Shown here: positions 12,361 to 24,436 of the stretch, one piece after another
How the letters are laid out: each line of letters begins with the position of its first letter
How positions within the stretch are numbered: position 1 is the first letter of the stretch
Assembly: GCA_007922225.1 (NCBI GenBank)
Contig: ML679995.1
Coordinates: 5,212,689 to 5,276,688 of the forward strand
DNA length: 64,000 bases
Reading direction: 5' to 3'
Origin: Emydura subglobosa
Lineage: Eukaryota; Chordata; Testudines; Chelidae
The notes under the pieces: generated by a model
Databases searched by the model: none
What the model was told of the DNA's origin: nothing
Seen by the model: only the letters and a program-made list of their open reading frames with translations
Translations under genes and position numbers: made by a program

Positions 12361-13009
12361 GAGCGGGTTGGAAATTTTCTGGCTGCCATCCCCACCGTCT
12401 CCTGGCACCCTGGACCGTCTTTATCCTAATCCTGTAAATTGACCTGACCAGACTAGGCCAAAGAGAAGGACCCAGATGACATTGCCACCTACACTGGCTC
12501 CAGCTAAATCCGGAACGCCTTTTGGGATGTGAGACTTTGTCACCCCCACTTTTTGCATGTCCTTTTCCTTGTCCACTTTATTTCTTCTCTTTCCTAGCCT
12601 CCTTCTGTTCTCTGTTCTAATAAGAGACTGGCTTCGCTGGTCAAGACTAGATTTTGCAAGACTTCTGTAAGCCTGTGATCAGAAAGAGGAATTTAAACAC
12701 AATGCCCTAAGCCTGATGCTGATACAAGTTTGCCAGGACTCTGAGTGGCTGATAAGACCATGTGGTGTGCCTGTGTTTTCCAGCAGTGAAGCTGAAAATG
12801 AGAGTCGATACTCAGAGACAGAAGCCGCACTTTCTATCTTTGCTGCTCTCTTCTTTCCCCTTTTGTGTGCATTTGTCTTGCTTTGTCTTCTTGGAACCGG
12901 GATTGAACAACAGCAGCCACGACAGAGCTCCAGCCCATCTCAACTCACTTTTTCTCTCTTTCCCGAAAAGGGAAGGCATTATCATCTAAGAGATGAGACG
13001 GACAAGGGG

Positions 13010-13215
13010 GGAGAGAGGTAATATCGTTTATAGGAACAACTTCTGTTGATGAAGGAGACAAGCTTTTGAGTTTACACAGAGCTCTTTTCCTGCTCTCTGC
13101 GTAGCTCAAAGCTTGTCTCTTGCTCCAACAGAAGTTGGTCCAATAAAAGATATTACTTCACCTGCCTTGTCTCGCTAATGTCCTGGGACCAACATGGCTA
13201 CAACAATGCTGCAAA
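13010..13215. repeat. Long imperfect hairpin repeat
   Basis: Left arm about 13018-13085 (AGGTAATATC ... GAGACAAGCTTTTGAG ... CACAGAGCTC). Right arm about 13097-13172 reads back as the reverse complement (GCTCAAAGCTTGTCTC ... AACAGAAGTTGG ... GATATTACTTCACCT). The arms face each other with almost no loop. Ends TCCTGGGACCAACATGGCTA like the relatives at 9930 and 24975. Confidence 0.75.
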
Positions 13216-13984
13216 CATCTAACAGTCTGTCAGACAAGAGCTTTTGCCTTCATAGACTCTCTCCAGTTAAAAGGAAAGGGAACAATGGATGATGTTAAAA
13301 AGAAAGTCTTACTTAGTACTTTAGATTTCAAATGCAGTAACTGTTTCCCCTTCTTTTCTGTGTCTTTAGGAAAAAGTTCAAAGGTTGTTTAATGGTATGT
13401 TTGCCATAGTACTAAGCAGGCTGCGGTCTCCGTGTACCAAACCCCGAACCTTGTTTAAAACTGTTTAATGCTGGACAACTTCAGAGTCATGTTAACATCT
13501 TTGACTCTCTGGGTCCATGTATTTCCACTAAATTGATATACCAGCTCCCTGAGCTGTCCGTAGCATGGAAAGCCAGCTGCCCTGGCTCTCAACCTCCCCT
13601 TTAACCCACCTGGAAGAATTTGGCTTAGAATTTATCACAGTGAAATTTTTCCATTTTTCAAACCAATTTCTTCCCCTGGTTTTTGGTTACTAATTTTGGG
13701 GGGGGCAGGGAGAGTTGTTTCAAATCAGAAAGAAAACCAATTTCAAACTCTTCCCCGAAACAGAATTCCCATTCTTCTACTCGTAACGACAGCCACACAG
13801 ACAACCCAGGTCAGGGCTTTTTGTATCTCCTGGACGTGGTGGCTTGGCTTGTGAAATTCATCCCCTGCATTTCTTCTTAGCTAGTTTTTTTTGCCTATCA
13901 CGTAGTGCTGCGTTACTGTGTGGGGACAATTCCAAACCTAGGCTTTTCATCAATGAATATTAATTGGCTCTTCATGAATGGATA

Positions 13985-14095
13985 TTTTCCCGGGATGGTC
14001 TAGGTTTACGTTGTCCTACCTCAGCACAAGGGGCTGGACTTGTGATCTCTTGAGATCCCTTCCAGCCCTACGTTTCTATGATTCTATGAATGGTT
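13985..14095 (+). mobile_element. CR1 3' tail
   Basis: Ends GATCCCTTCCAGCCCTACG followed by TTTCTATGATTCTATGAATG, the diagnostic CR1 terminal repeat. Plus orientation, severely 5' truncated. Confidence 0.85.
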
Positions 14096-16017
14096 ATACA
14101 GGGTTTTCATGAAGTGAGATACATATTCAGAATGAAATGGGAGTAACACCATAGAGGACTGGGCCCTACAGTTGGAAATGTCTTCCCAAGGGTATACTTT
14201 GTTACGGGTGCTTGCACAGAAGAAGTGCAAGGATATATTTCATACACGATATCATGTCAGCCAAAGCATTTGGCTGTTGTATTGGTATTTACACAGTGAA
14301 GTTGCAAAACTCATTCATTTTCAAGACTTATTTATATGCAAAAGAGCTCGTGTTCTTTTGTGTCCGGGCCACCATGCACCACACTGGATGGATTCAGTGC
14401 TTTTCAGGCCCCGACAGCATTTGAATTCCAGGCATTTGCTGTTTGACGTTCTCTCCACTCCTACCACAACACAAAACAAATCTAGCTAATGCAAATATGA
14501 TAATCTTGTCTGCAGCGGGTTTAAAGGGTGCAGATATAATTAAGCCACTTTTCTATTTGGATTTGCAGTAGCTCCATCGACTCGTTGTTTATATATTTAC
14601 CGTTGGGTAAACATACATTTTGGAATGTATGGGGTAAGGTTTCCAAGTCAAGTGTTTCCCCGGCTTTCCATGAGCTAGCCTGGAATGAGATTTTTTTTTC
14701 TATAGCAAGAGAGACGAGGGGAGAGACAGGGAAGAAGGCCCTTGACTGTAACAATAACCGCTGAGATCATCCCCAGATACAGCTGCAAGGAGATGTTAGG
14801 GCTTGTGTGAGTCTGTGGGTTCTCACAGGCCCAAGGAGTTTGGCAGACAACTGCTAAGGTGACTTAGCTTTGTGGCTAAGCCCCAAAGATCCACCCTTCT
14901 GGAGGATCTTCTCTTCTCCCTGCCACTGCACGTCTTCCAAGATAGCACCCCCTACCTTAGCCTCTTAAACAGAATCCCCCTTCCTGCGCCAGCCCTCCTT
15001 TCAGGACTCGCCAACCACCACCAGTCACCAGCTGCCTCTCGTCTTCCCCCTCCTTTTATCCCCCAGCAGGCTGGCCTGCCTCCAGGTCACTTGACTCCTC
15101 ATCAGGTGACTTTCCTTGTTGTCTCCATCAGGGGAGGTCAGGGCCTCCACATGGGGGGGAAGGTACACTTTACTGGGAGGCAGAGACCCTGGGGGTGTGG
15201 GGCGGCCCAGGATGCAACCCCCATGGGTATGTGTGTGGGAGGGGGCCCGTGTTAGAAGTTTGTACTGGGCCCAAAAAAATTATGCTTGGGCCCTGGGGGA
15301 GACAGGCCAAAACTGTTTCGAGGTCGTGTCAGGGCATTGTCATCCACTGTCATTCTGAACCCTAGCTAGCTCATTGGTGGTCTTCTGCTTTTCTTTGCAT
15401 TCACACAGTAAGACCGTCATAGGTCATGGCAGGGATTCCCAGTCTTTCCCATACCATTCAGTCATCCAAACTGGAGATCAAAGACTAAAGGGTCAAATGG
15501 GGCTACTCTAATGACACAAACAGATGCGAGTACGGTGAAGTGCGAAACATGGAGCACCTGCTCATTGGCTGACTTCTTGGGAAGACCTGCACGAAGGAGG
15601 AGCTCGCTGCAGGGACGGAAAGAGCAATCGCTTGTGCACAGTTCTGGAAAAACATCCAGTTTGTGACAAGGGCATGATAAGAAGAGAAGAAGAAGAAGAA
15701 CTGGGTGCATCCTTTGCGCAGTGCTTTAAAGGAAGTTCTGGATTTCTTGATCCCTTGAAGATGACTCTGGGGTAACTGGTGCAATGGTTCACAGGGCACT
15801 CCTGGTGTCTGAGTTACTGGAAATGCAAGGAAACTTTCAACCCACTTGGCCCCGGTCCTCAAGTGCTGTAATGTTGTATTGTTACAAGGAGTGGACAATA
15901 GATGGGGTCTGATCCTCGGCTGGTGTAAACTGGCTGGCCCCACTGGAGTCACTGGTGTGACACTGCTTTATGCCAGACGAGGACTGACTCCTGGTGTGGG
16001 ATGCTGTGAAGAGGTTG

Positions 16018-16453
16018 TGCAAGCCCACTGCAACTTGAGACCATTGCTCCTTGTTCTGTCATCTGCTACCATTGAGAACAGCCTCTCTCCATCCTCCCTG
16101 GAACCCCCTTTCAGGTAGTTAAAGGCTGCTATCAAATCCCCCCTCATTTTTCTCTTTTGCAGACTAAACAAACCTAGTTCCCTCAGCCTCTCCTCATAAG
16201 TCTTGTGCTCCAGCCCCTTAATCATTTTTGTTGCCCTCCGCTGGACTCTCTCCAATTTGTCCACTTCCTTTTTGTAGTGGGGGGTGCAAAACTGGACACA
16301 ATACTCTAAATGCGGCCTTACCAATGCCGAATAGAAGGGAATAATCACTTCCCTTGATCTGCTGGCAATGCTCCTACTAATGCAGCCCAATATGCCATTG
16401 GCTTTCTTGGCAACCAGGGCACACTGTTGACTCCTATCCAGCTTCTTATCCAC
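16018..16453 (-). pseudogene. CR1 ORF2 C-terminal remnant
   Basis: A third frame carries the conserved C-terminal region: [40 protein letters not shown] and [20 protein letters not shown]. The CR1-like reading ends at about 16018 within GLKLQW. Beyond that point the sequence no longer resembles CR1. Confidence 0.9.
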
Positions 16454-16472
16454 TGTAACCCCCAGGTCCTTT

Positions 16473-17691
16473 TTATGCAGAACTGCTGCCTAGCTCGTCG
16501 GTCCCCAGTCTGTAGCTGTGCATGGGATTCTTCCGTCCTAAGTGCAGGACTCTGCACTTGTCCTTGTTGAACCTCATCAGATTTCTTTTGGCCCAATCCT
16601 CCAATTTGTCTAAGTCACGCTGTATCCTATCCCTACCTTCCAGGGTATCTACCACTCCCCCTAGCTTAGTGTCATCTGCAAACTTGCTGAGAGTGCAATC
16701 TATCCCATCCTCCCGATCATTAATGAAAATGTTGAACAAAACCGGCCCCAGGACCGACCCCTGGGGCACTCCGCTTGTGACCGGCTGCCAGCTAGACATG
16801 GAGCCATTGATCACTACCCGTTGAGCCTGACGAACTAGCCAGTTCTCTATCCATTTTACAGACCATTCATCCAACCCATACTTCTTTAACTTGCTGATAA
16901 GAATACTGTGAGAGACCGTATCAAAAGCTTTGCTAAAGTCAAGGTATATCACGTCCACCACTTTCCTCAGTTTCCTCATCCACAGGGCCAGTCACCTCTT
17001 CATAGAAGGCAATCAGGTTGGTCAGGCATGACTTGCCCTTGATGAATCCATGTTGACTGCTCCTGATCACCTTCCTTTCTTCCAAGTGCCTTAGAATGGA
17101 TTCTTTGAGGACCTGCTCCATGATTTTTCCAGGGATTGAGGAGAGGCTGACCAGTCTGTAGTTCCCTGGATCCTCTTTATTCCCTTTCTTGAAGATGGAC
17201 ACTAGATTTGCCTTTTTCCAATCATCAGGGACCTCCCCCACTTGCCACGAGCTTTCAAAGATAATAGCCAATGGCTCTGAAATCACATTAGCCAACTCCC
17301 TCAGCACCCTCAGATGCATTGCATACGGCCCCATGGACTTGTGTATGTCCAATCTTTCTAAATAGTCCTGAACCTGTTCCTTCAGCACTGAGGGATGTTC
17401 ACTTCCTCCCCATTCTGTGCTGCCCAGTGCAGTAGGCTGGGAGCTGACCTTGTCTGTGAAGACAGAGGCAAAAAAGGCATTGAGTACCTCAGCTTTCTCC
17501 ACATCCTCCGTCACTAGGTTGCCTTCCCCATTCTGTAAGGGGCCCACACTTTCCCTAATCTTCCTCTTGTTGGTAACATACTTGTAGAAACCGTTCACGT
17601 CCCTTGCTAGCTGCAACTCCAATTGTGCTTTGGCCTTCCTGATTTCACTCCTGCATGTTCGAGCAGTATTTTTATAATCCTCCCTAGTCAT
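16473..17691 (-). pseudogene. CR1 reverse transcriptase remnant
   Basis: Two overlapping open stretches in different frames (17691-16939 and 16979-16473). The first has VPDDWKKANLVSIFKKGNKE and the RT fingers motif SSQHGFIKGKSCLTNL. The second has [35 protein letters not shown] and the catalytic FADDTKLGG. All landmark motifs of a non-LTR RT are recognisable, but the frame is broken between them, so this copy cannot make the enzyme. Confidence 0.92.
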
Positions 17692-17850
17692 CTGACCAGG
17701 CTTCCACTTCTTGTAAGCTTCTTTTTCGTGTTTAAGCTCACCAAAGACTTCTTTGTTAAGTCAAGCTGGGCGCCTACCATATTTGCTATTCTTTCTGCAC
17801 ATCGGGATGGTTTGTTCCTGCGCCCTCAATAAGGTTTCTTTAAAATACAG

Positions 17851-18498
17851 TCAGCTCTGTTCAATTCCTTTCCCCCTCATATTAGCCTCCCAGGGGATCC
17901 TGCCCTTCAGCTCCCTGAGGGAGTCAAAGTCTGCTTTTCTGAAGTCCATGGTCCGTATCCTGCTGTTCTCCCTCTTTCCTTTTGTCAGGATCCTGAACTC
18001 AACCATCTCATGGTCACTGCTGCCTAGGTTGCCACCCACCTCTACGTCCCCTACCAAATCTTCCCTGTTTGTGAGCAGCAGGTCAAGAGAAGCATGGCCC
18101 CTAGTTGATTGCTCCAGCACTTGCACCAGGAAGTTGTCTGCAACACTCTCCAGAAACTTCCTGGATTGTCTGTCCTTTGCTGTATTGCTCTTCCAGCAGA
18201 TGTCAGGGTGATTGAAGTCCCCCATGAGAATCAGGTCCTGTGAACTGGAAACTTTCCCTAGTTGACTGAAGAAAGCCTCATCTACCTCATCCTCCTGGTC
18301 TGGTGGTCTATAACAGACACCCACCTCGACATCACCCTTATTGTTCTTGCTTCTAAGCTTAACCCAGAGACTCTTAACTGGCTTATCTCCAGTTTCATAC
18401 TGGAGCTCAGAGCAGTCATAGTGCTCTCTTACATACAGTGCAACTCCTCCACTCTTTTGCCCCTGTCTGTCCTTCCAGAACAGTTTATACCCATCCAT
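17851..18498 (-). pseudogene. CR1 endonuclease domain remnant
   Basis: A 215-codon open stretch with apurinic endonuclease-like motifs: [17 protein letters not shown], then [16 protein letters not shown], and near the C-terminal part [12 protein letters not shown]. The GDFN and SDH motifs are the catalytic landmarks of the LINE endonuclease fold. It begins at an internal Met and the true N-terminus is lost (a TAG lies just upstream in frame). It ends at a TGA. Confidence 0.9.
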
Positions 18499-19364
18499 GA
18501 CAGTGCTCCAGTTGTGTGAGTTACCCTACCAAGTCTTGGTTATTCCAATCATATTATAGGTTTTTTGACTGTGCCTGTCATGGCCACAAGCTTCTCAGCA
18601 TGATGACAGGACAAAAGAAAAGCCAGCGGAGGTAGCAGGGAGGTGAGCAACAGCAGCAAAAGGCCAGGTTCAGAAGGGAGTCGAAAAGAGGAATCTGGAG
18701 TTCCCAATAAATGTGGAGTTAGTGCACAGTGATAGGCTGTGTTGTGTGTACACAAACGTTTTCAAACCAGATTCATTGGATTTGATCCATTTTAAAACCC
18801 CTGCGTAGACAAGCCCTAACTCACACCTTTTTGCAGCCCCCTCCCTCAAATACATTTCACACTCCTCCTAATTCAGCCCAAAGTCGGGGAGATAAATTGG
18901 AACAAGGTTCATAAGACATTTTAAAAAATGAAGAGGACAATTTTCAAGTCACATAAAAAAAGATGCAAGAATGGCCTTAACACGCGCACACAGGGGATTG
19001 GTGGGAACATGGCATGTCCTGTTGAATGGAGCTGTGTGAATAATGGATATTTTGGTTCGCTGGCAATATCGAAATTTTTTTTTAAAAAATTCCATTTTGG
19101 GGGTTGAACGAAACATGAAACTTTTTGAAAATTTTCCACAAATGGAAAAGTTAAAAAAAAAAAATTTGGATCAAGTTGAAATGAAACGTTTTCTTTTGAG
19201 CCGACTCAATAAAGGTCATTTTGATTCCAGGCAATTTGACAAAAGCAAATGATGGCTAACGTCACAAACTAGCCTGAGGAGTCATGTCATCTCCCTTATA
19301 AGCTTTAACCCACTGGATAGGTGTTCATCTGGGATTTGGGAGACTTGGATTGAATTCTCCCCTC

Positions 19365-19512
19365 TACCAGGTCTAGGTTGGATATTAGGAAAAACTTTTT
19401 CACTAGGAGGGTGGTGAAGCACTGGAATGGGTTACCTAGGGAGGTGGTGGAATCTCCATCCTTAGAGGTTTAAGGCCTGCTTGACAAAGCCCTGGCTGGG
19501 ATGATTTAGATG
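19365..19512 (+). mobile_element. CR1 3'-region fragment, opposite orientation
   Basis: GGTTGGATATTAGGAAAAAC and TTTCACTAGGAGGGTGGTGA are the CR1 segment that normally follows directly after GLKLQW. It ends abruptly at GGGATGATTTAGATGAT without the terminal tail. Plus orientation, opposite to the 16-18.5 kb copy. Confidence 0.85.
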
Positions 19513-20015
19513 ATGAGAGCTCCTTGCCTACTGCATGACAAAGGAGGGATTGGACTTTCCCAGCAGAGAAGAGCCTCAGACCGAAGCCTTGTTTCTCCCT
19601 TGACTGTGGAGAGGTTCGAACACCACAGCTCAGGTCTCTCTCTAGCCCCACTCAGACCATACGCAAGACTTTGGGAAAGTTCAGAACGGACTGTGACTCC
19701 CGCACTGGGCGCTGTGCCACCCAGTCTCACCTAGTCTGCTCTCACTTACCTCAGATTTATGTGGACCTTCGCGGGGTGACTCCCGATTTACCCCTCTGCA
19801 TATGACAGGACAATCAGGCCTTTTCACGGTGAATGTCTTTCTGTGTTTTCCTGCTACCCTCTGGGTGTCAGGATTGTTCAAGTGCCGCCGGTGTCCTTCT
19901 CCCTCTCTCTGCTCTCTAGCATGGCTACCTCGGCTTGGGAAAGTCCCTCCCTAGCCCGCTGCGTCCTACTCCTCCTTTGCCACCTGGGTTTGATGCTGCC
20001 CTGCCGGCTCCTTAC

Positions 20016-20163
20016 CTGAGGTTGGCGTCATGGGAGCAGCAGCAAGGCCGTTCATGTTCAGTGCTGCCATCTGCTGCATCTGGGCAGCGGCGAAGGCTGC
20101 CATGGGATTCAGGTAGCCCCCTTGCGCCACGGATGCCATGATAGCCGCCTGCTGCTGCATCAG
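20016..20163 (-). CDS. CELF4: CELF4 exon: Met/Ala/Gln-rich linker (148 nt)
   Basis: Forty-nine codons plus one base, phase 0 to phase 1. It starts [20 protein letters not shown], continues with the low-complexity stretch [17 protein letters not shown], and ends in AAAPMTPTS. This segment of the linker between RRM2 and RRM3 has no folded domain. In CELF family members the linker carries much of the splicing-activation function and nuclear localisation. Acceptor tttgttccag|CTG; donor TCAG|gtaagg. Skipping it alone shifts the frame. No indel or premature stop is seen. Confidence 0.96.
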
Positions 20164-20614
20164 CTGGAACAAAGAGAACAGGGAAAAAATATCACGCATT
20201 CACCAGCAGGGCAACTCCAGAGAGGAGACAGGGTGGTCACAGACCAGTCCCTCCGGCCCTTGCACTGTGCTTGCTCCACCAGAGAAGCAATACTGCCGTC
20301 CATTGGCCCAGTGCTACCCATGGAGCTCTGCAATGCAGCCCATGCCTTGCCCCTTCTTGGTCTGAGGGGGCTGGCGTCTCAGGCCAAACTGGAGCACAGC
20401 ACCCTAGGACTTGTAGTGTCCGTAGGCTGCTCCTCCATATGACAGAAGAAAACATGAAGTTCAGCATTTGAAAGGAAGGGCACTTTCAAAACTATTGCGA
20501 GAGACCGTATATGGTGGTTTACTGGTAAATTTAACAGTTAGGTCACTGCTAAAATAAGCACAAACATTAAAAAAAATAGAGATCACATTACAATGTTGAA
20601 AGCATCCTGCCTGG

Positions 20615-20860
20615 GTATTCAAATGCAGAGACAGTCTGGTCCAGAGGATAAACAATGATCTAGGAGCTAGACAGTCCCAGCTCTGCTATTGATCTGTTGT
20701 CTGACCTTGGTAAGCTATTTGCACTCTCTGTGCCTTAGTTTCCCCAGCTGTAAAATGGGGAGAATGATGCTTGCCTTACTTTGTAAAAGTGGCTTAGATC
20801 TAGGGATTAAAAGTGCTGTCTGAGACCTGAATAGTATTATTTCTTGCATCTTAACATAGC
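20615..20860 (-). repeat. MIR-like SINE relic
   Basis: TGTCTGACCTTGGTAAGCTA, then TGTGCCTTAGTTTCCCCAGC and TGTAAAATGGGGAGAATGAT are MIR core and 3' motifs. The strand is given to match the other copies with this text on the plus strand and is uncertain. Confidence 0.6.
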
Positions 20861-21589
20861 ATCTCAATGCCAAGGTGGAGGCTTCCCTTCTGATTGTTAA
20901 TTGCCCTTCCTTATTATATACTGCATAAGACACTTTCACATTTTAATTAGCGATTTACTCTTCTTTGTAATTACTGATGGAGTGATTAGATGATCTTTTT
21001 ATATTATAGTGCAATGCTGATCTCCTTTAAGGAGCAAATTTGTTAGTAGACATCAATTGGATTTATTCTCCAGATCAGGCACTGAGCAGGTGATTTTATT
21101 AAGTACTGAATGAGGGAGAGAGAATGCATCCATCTTTAAACAGGGATTGACTCTATCTTTGGGTGTCTGCTGACCCATAGCTCATTTCCTGTGCTGGATA
21201 TTTATACTTCTGGCTGGCTGAGGACATAACTTGCTCCATGCCTGGTTATATAAGTGATGGCTGAGGTCCAGGATCTGATCAAATTAGTATTTCTCAGAGG
21301 TAAGGAGCGCTTCAAGGGCTGGGAGAAGAGGGGGGTAGTTGAGTCTCGGCTGGCTTTCACAGACATTAGATTTTCTCTTTATTCCTCCAAAGTATGTTGG
21401 AGCTGGAAAAACTTTTGTGACAGACTTGTAAAGTGTATAAGGGTTAGTCTGCATAGAAGCTAACAACCTACTACTGGTTTCAGACACTGGATCTAATCCT
21501 TCTGCTCCAGTGGTACAGCTTTATGGTTTAGTGCTGAAAGTTTCTGGTTCAGACACTACTCATGATCTATGACGGGGGTATCATAACAC

Positions 21590-21800
21590 TTGCTCAGAGC
21601 CCTGGTTAAGACACTGGACTGTGACTCCATAGTCGCTCTTTGCACTGGAACTCTACCACAGATATTATGAGTGACCTTGGTCAAGTCACTTAATCTCTTG
21701 AGCATCACAGCATCACTTCCCCACCTGTAAAATGGGGATCATAATTCTTCCTTTGTCTTATTATCTAGACTGTACAATCTTCAGGTCAAGGACTATCTCT
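21590..21800 (-). repeat. MIR-like SINE relic
   Basis: GTGACCTTGGTCAAGTCACT and CTGTAAAATGGGGATCATAA are MIR core motifs. Old; the ends are approximate. Confidence 0.6.
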
Positions 21801-22394
21801 TACTATACACAACGGGGCTTTGATCTTGGCTGGGGTAAATCGCTGCTACCACAACACAATTTATAGTCATGCTGTTCCAAAGACTGTCCCTATTATGTAT
21901 GCTGCATGCTAGGTATTAGAGCTGAACAAATTGTGTGTAGCATTTCACTGTCTGGATGATGTAACCTCTTGTCCTGTTCATGACATGTCCAGGAGCTGTT
22001 CACAATTGTTTCAAACATATCATGTGTTCAAAGTTATCTGCTGAATCGCCACTGGGATGGGCTCTTGGTCTGTCTACAGGCTTACACATACGCAGTGGGA
22101 AAGATACATGCAATGATGGCATGGGACAGCCCTAGGTTGATGCATCCAGAGTTTTGCAACATACTGTCATTATTCCATCTCTATTACATCAGTCCAGAGA
22201 CACAAATGGTATTTTCCTCTCCATGTGCATGCAAAAACCAAGGCTGCTTCTAACCTGCTCATCACAGCTGAATGCACTGCGTACGTCTAATGTCCCACTG
22301 ATTTCAGTGGAGTGGTGGTTTAAAATTGAGTGTACTGCTGTAGTGAGGGGCGGGGGTAGAATGGGAAGAGAGTAGGTTAAATTTAACTTACACT

Positions 22395-22510
22395 TAGAGA
22401 GGAAGGATGGTCCAGTGGTTAGGGCAATAGTTTAGCACTCAGAAGGGCCGTGTTCAAGTTTCTTCTCTGACACAGCATGCCACTGTGACCTTGAGCAAGT
22501 CACTTAGGAC
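22395..22510. repeat. tRNA-type SINE head and core
   Basis: ATGGTCCAGTGGTTAGGGCA resembles a tRNA-derived box A/B head, followed by GTGACCTTGAGCAAGTCACT. Truncated by the next element. Confidence 0.5.
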
Positions 22511-22720
22511 CAGACTACATTATAGGGGTTGAGCCATGGCACTGCAGCTGTGCAGACATGGCCTCCATTGATGGAAGGGGGTTTTCCATTGAGGCAGTTA
22601 GTCCACCTCTCTGAGAGGCATTAGCTAGCTCAACGAAATAATTCTTCTGTCGACCTAGCTGAGGCTACGGCAGGTCGCCCTGACGACAGTGCTCAGGCTA
22701 TGACATTTTTCACAGCCCTG
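22511..22720. mobile_element. MITE-like element
   Basis: Contains GTCCACCTCTCTGAGAGGCA and TCTGTCGACCTAGCTGAGG, text known to me from a common reptile/bird MITE. Termini are decayed. Confidence 0.4.
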
Positions 22721-22734
22721 ATAGTAACATTAAA

Positions 22735-23195
22735 AAAAAAAAAGTTCCATTTCAGAACCAAAAGTCAAAAGGTTGAAATTTCCCCTGGATGGAAAATTCT
22801 GACAAAAATTGTTTGGAAACCATCAAAATGTTTCATTTAAAAAAATCTCTGAATGAAATTCTACCCGGGATCCCAGACTGCCGGGCTCCTGGCTCATCTG
22901 CGGCTCCTAAGGTTCCAGGCTCTTGGCTTCATATTAGAGAGCCTGGAAATTCTGGGATCCCCAATCCTGGGGCAACCTGCATGGCTGGCCGCCCCAGAGC
23001 CACGGAAACTCTGGGGTCCTGGCTCTCAGGAATTCCAAAGAGCTGGGCCCGCGAGCTGACAGGAAACCAGGCCTGGGTTCTGTCAGAAGATTAGCTGACA
23101 TGGTCACCTTCCCGTGAAATGTTTTGATTTTGATGAATCTGCCTTTTCTGTTGAACAAGAGCTCTGTCGGAAAATCTCTGACCACCCCTATGGAA
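22735..23195. mobile_element. A/T-rich-ended MITE with GC-rich core
   Basis: The outer parts (22735-22860, 23100-23195) are built of GAAATTTT/AAAATTCTGA words. The core, about 22865-23090, is GC-rich with loosely repeated CTGGCTC, GGGATCC and GGGGTCC words. Same architecture as at 34405-34830. Confidence 0.5.
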
Positions 23196-24436
23196 ATGCA
23201 GGCCTTTCTAGTACCACTGATGGAAAGTCACAGTACTGTAAGAGTAGAACCATGCCATGGGAGAGGGAACTCGGTAACCTTGAAAGAAGGAAACAGAACA
23301 GACCAATCTTCCCTCTCCTCCGGAGAGTCCAGGGAGATTTATGGAAGGAGGGCAAGTGCTATAAGGGACATCAGTCTCTCTTATAAAACCCTTGGAGCGT
23401 TGCCGAGGGCATTCAAATAAACGTCAACGCGCTCCTTCCCAGCCACCTCCTGAAGACGAATGTCCAGTCCACCTCCTTTCATTTAAAAGAGGCCCAACGT
23501 GTGATTGAGTTTTTTGTCCTTTCTCGGCCAAACGATGCATTTCCTTTTTCTATTGTTACTTCCTTGGGATGATCTTTACCTTAGGAATTAAGGAGCTTTA
23601 TCCCACCCTTATCTGGTAGATAATTCCCTCCTCTCCCAGTCCTGCCATTGTTATTATTCAAAGCCTGAGGCTGTGGCAACGGGTAGATGTCCCCATGGTG
23701 GTGTACGCCCATGGAGAGCATCTGCTGTGCTCTCTGCTGTGCTCCAAGCCCCAGCTCCTTGTCCCTGAACTGGATGATCTGCTAAAGGGTTGCTTAAACA
23801 GAAATGAACCACTGGGAAGGGTTGGTGGCCAATACCCGCCGGGAGGAAAGCAAAGCGATTGGGATGGGGTGGGGGAAGGGAGATGGATGGTTGGGCAATG
23901 GGGATGGACCAGCTGATAGACGTTTCCAACCATCCTTTCCTCTGCAACTGCCGATCCTATGAACCCAGTGAGGGTCCCACAAAGTGCCGAGAATGCCTCA
24001 TCACTCACTGACTTTGGTGGCAGGGGAGTCAGCCATGAAGCACTAACTGAGGGGAGAATGTGTCTTCTGGACAGAGCTGAAATGCAGAGGCTCCCGGAAA
24101 CTTTTACTTCCACTTCCTTTCACTCAAGTCTGTATCTCTGGAGTTCAGGTTCATACAGATGCCCACACCTCAGTTTGCTTTGGGTATCAAAACACTGCCA
24201 CCAGCAGCAAGCAGACCCTGGAAAGCTACCCCATGCTGCTCCTCACACTTAGGAGAAGCTCCCCATAAACATCCACAAAACTAACTCCTTGTCCTCCTTC
24301 AAATCCCTCCTCGGAACTCTCTTTTGCTGTGGCTAGGCTTCTGGAGTGCTGAGACCACAGTCTACCACGCTGACCAATATTGTCTTGTTGTTGCCTTGCA
24401 CTCCCCCATCTGTCTGTCTCCATCTGTTGTCTTAGA

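Larger units (their letters stand above)
16015..18570 (-). mobile_element. CR1 LINE, 2.5 kb, decayed ORF2
   Basis: Reads on the minus strand as endonuclease then reverse transcriptase. The endonuclease and the first RT part share a frame with a TGA at 17851-17853 between them. Frameshifts lie near 16940-16979 and 16453-16473. The element stops at about 16015 just after the codons for GLKLQW and lacks the 3'UTR that a normally inserted CR1 would keep. On the 5' side it fades at about 18540-18570, inside the N-terminal endonuclease. It has no intact coding capacity. It lies in the sense orientation of CELF4. Confidence 0.9.
8782..20015 (-). other. CELF4: CELF4 intron between the 148-nt and 150-nt exons
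   Basis: An 11.2-kb intron with no further exon found. It holds CR1 tails (9540, 10131, 13985), SINE relics (10520, 12195), two hairpin repeats (9930, 13010), a long decayed CR1 (16015-18570) and an opposite-orientation CR1 3' fragment (19365-19512). 12360-13000 resembles a dispersed repeat I cannot name. 10800-12190, 14100-15960 and 19515-20015 show nothing definite apart from a short GTGTAAA-type repeat near 11890-11940 and 15900-15970. Confidence 0.85.

Noticed and set aside
13985..14095. Tandem TTCTATGATTCTATGA considered as a microsatellite
   Set aside because: It is the standard CR1 terminal repeat preceded by CR1 3'UTR text.
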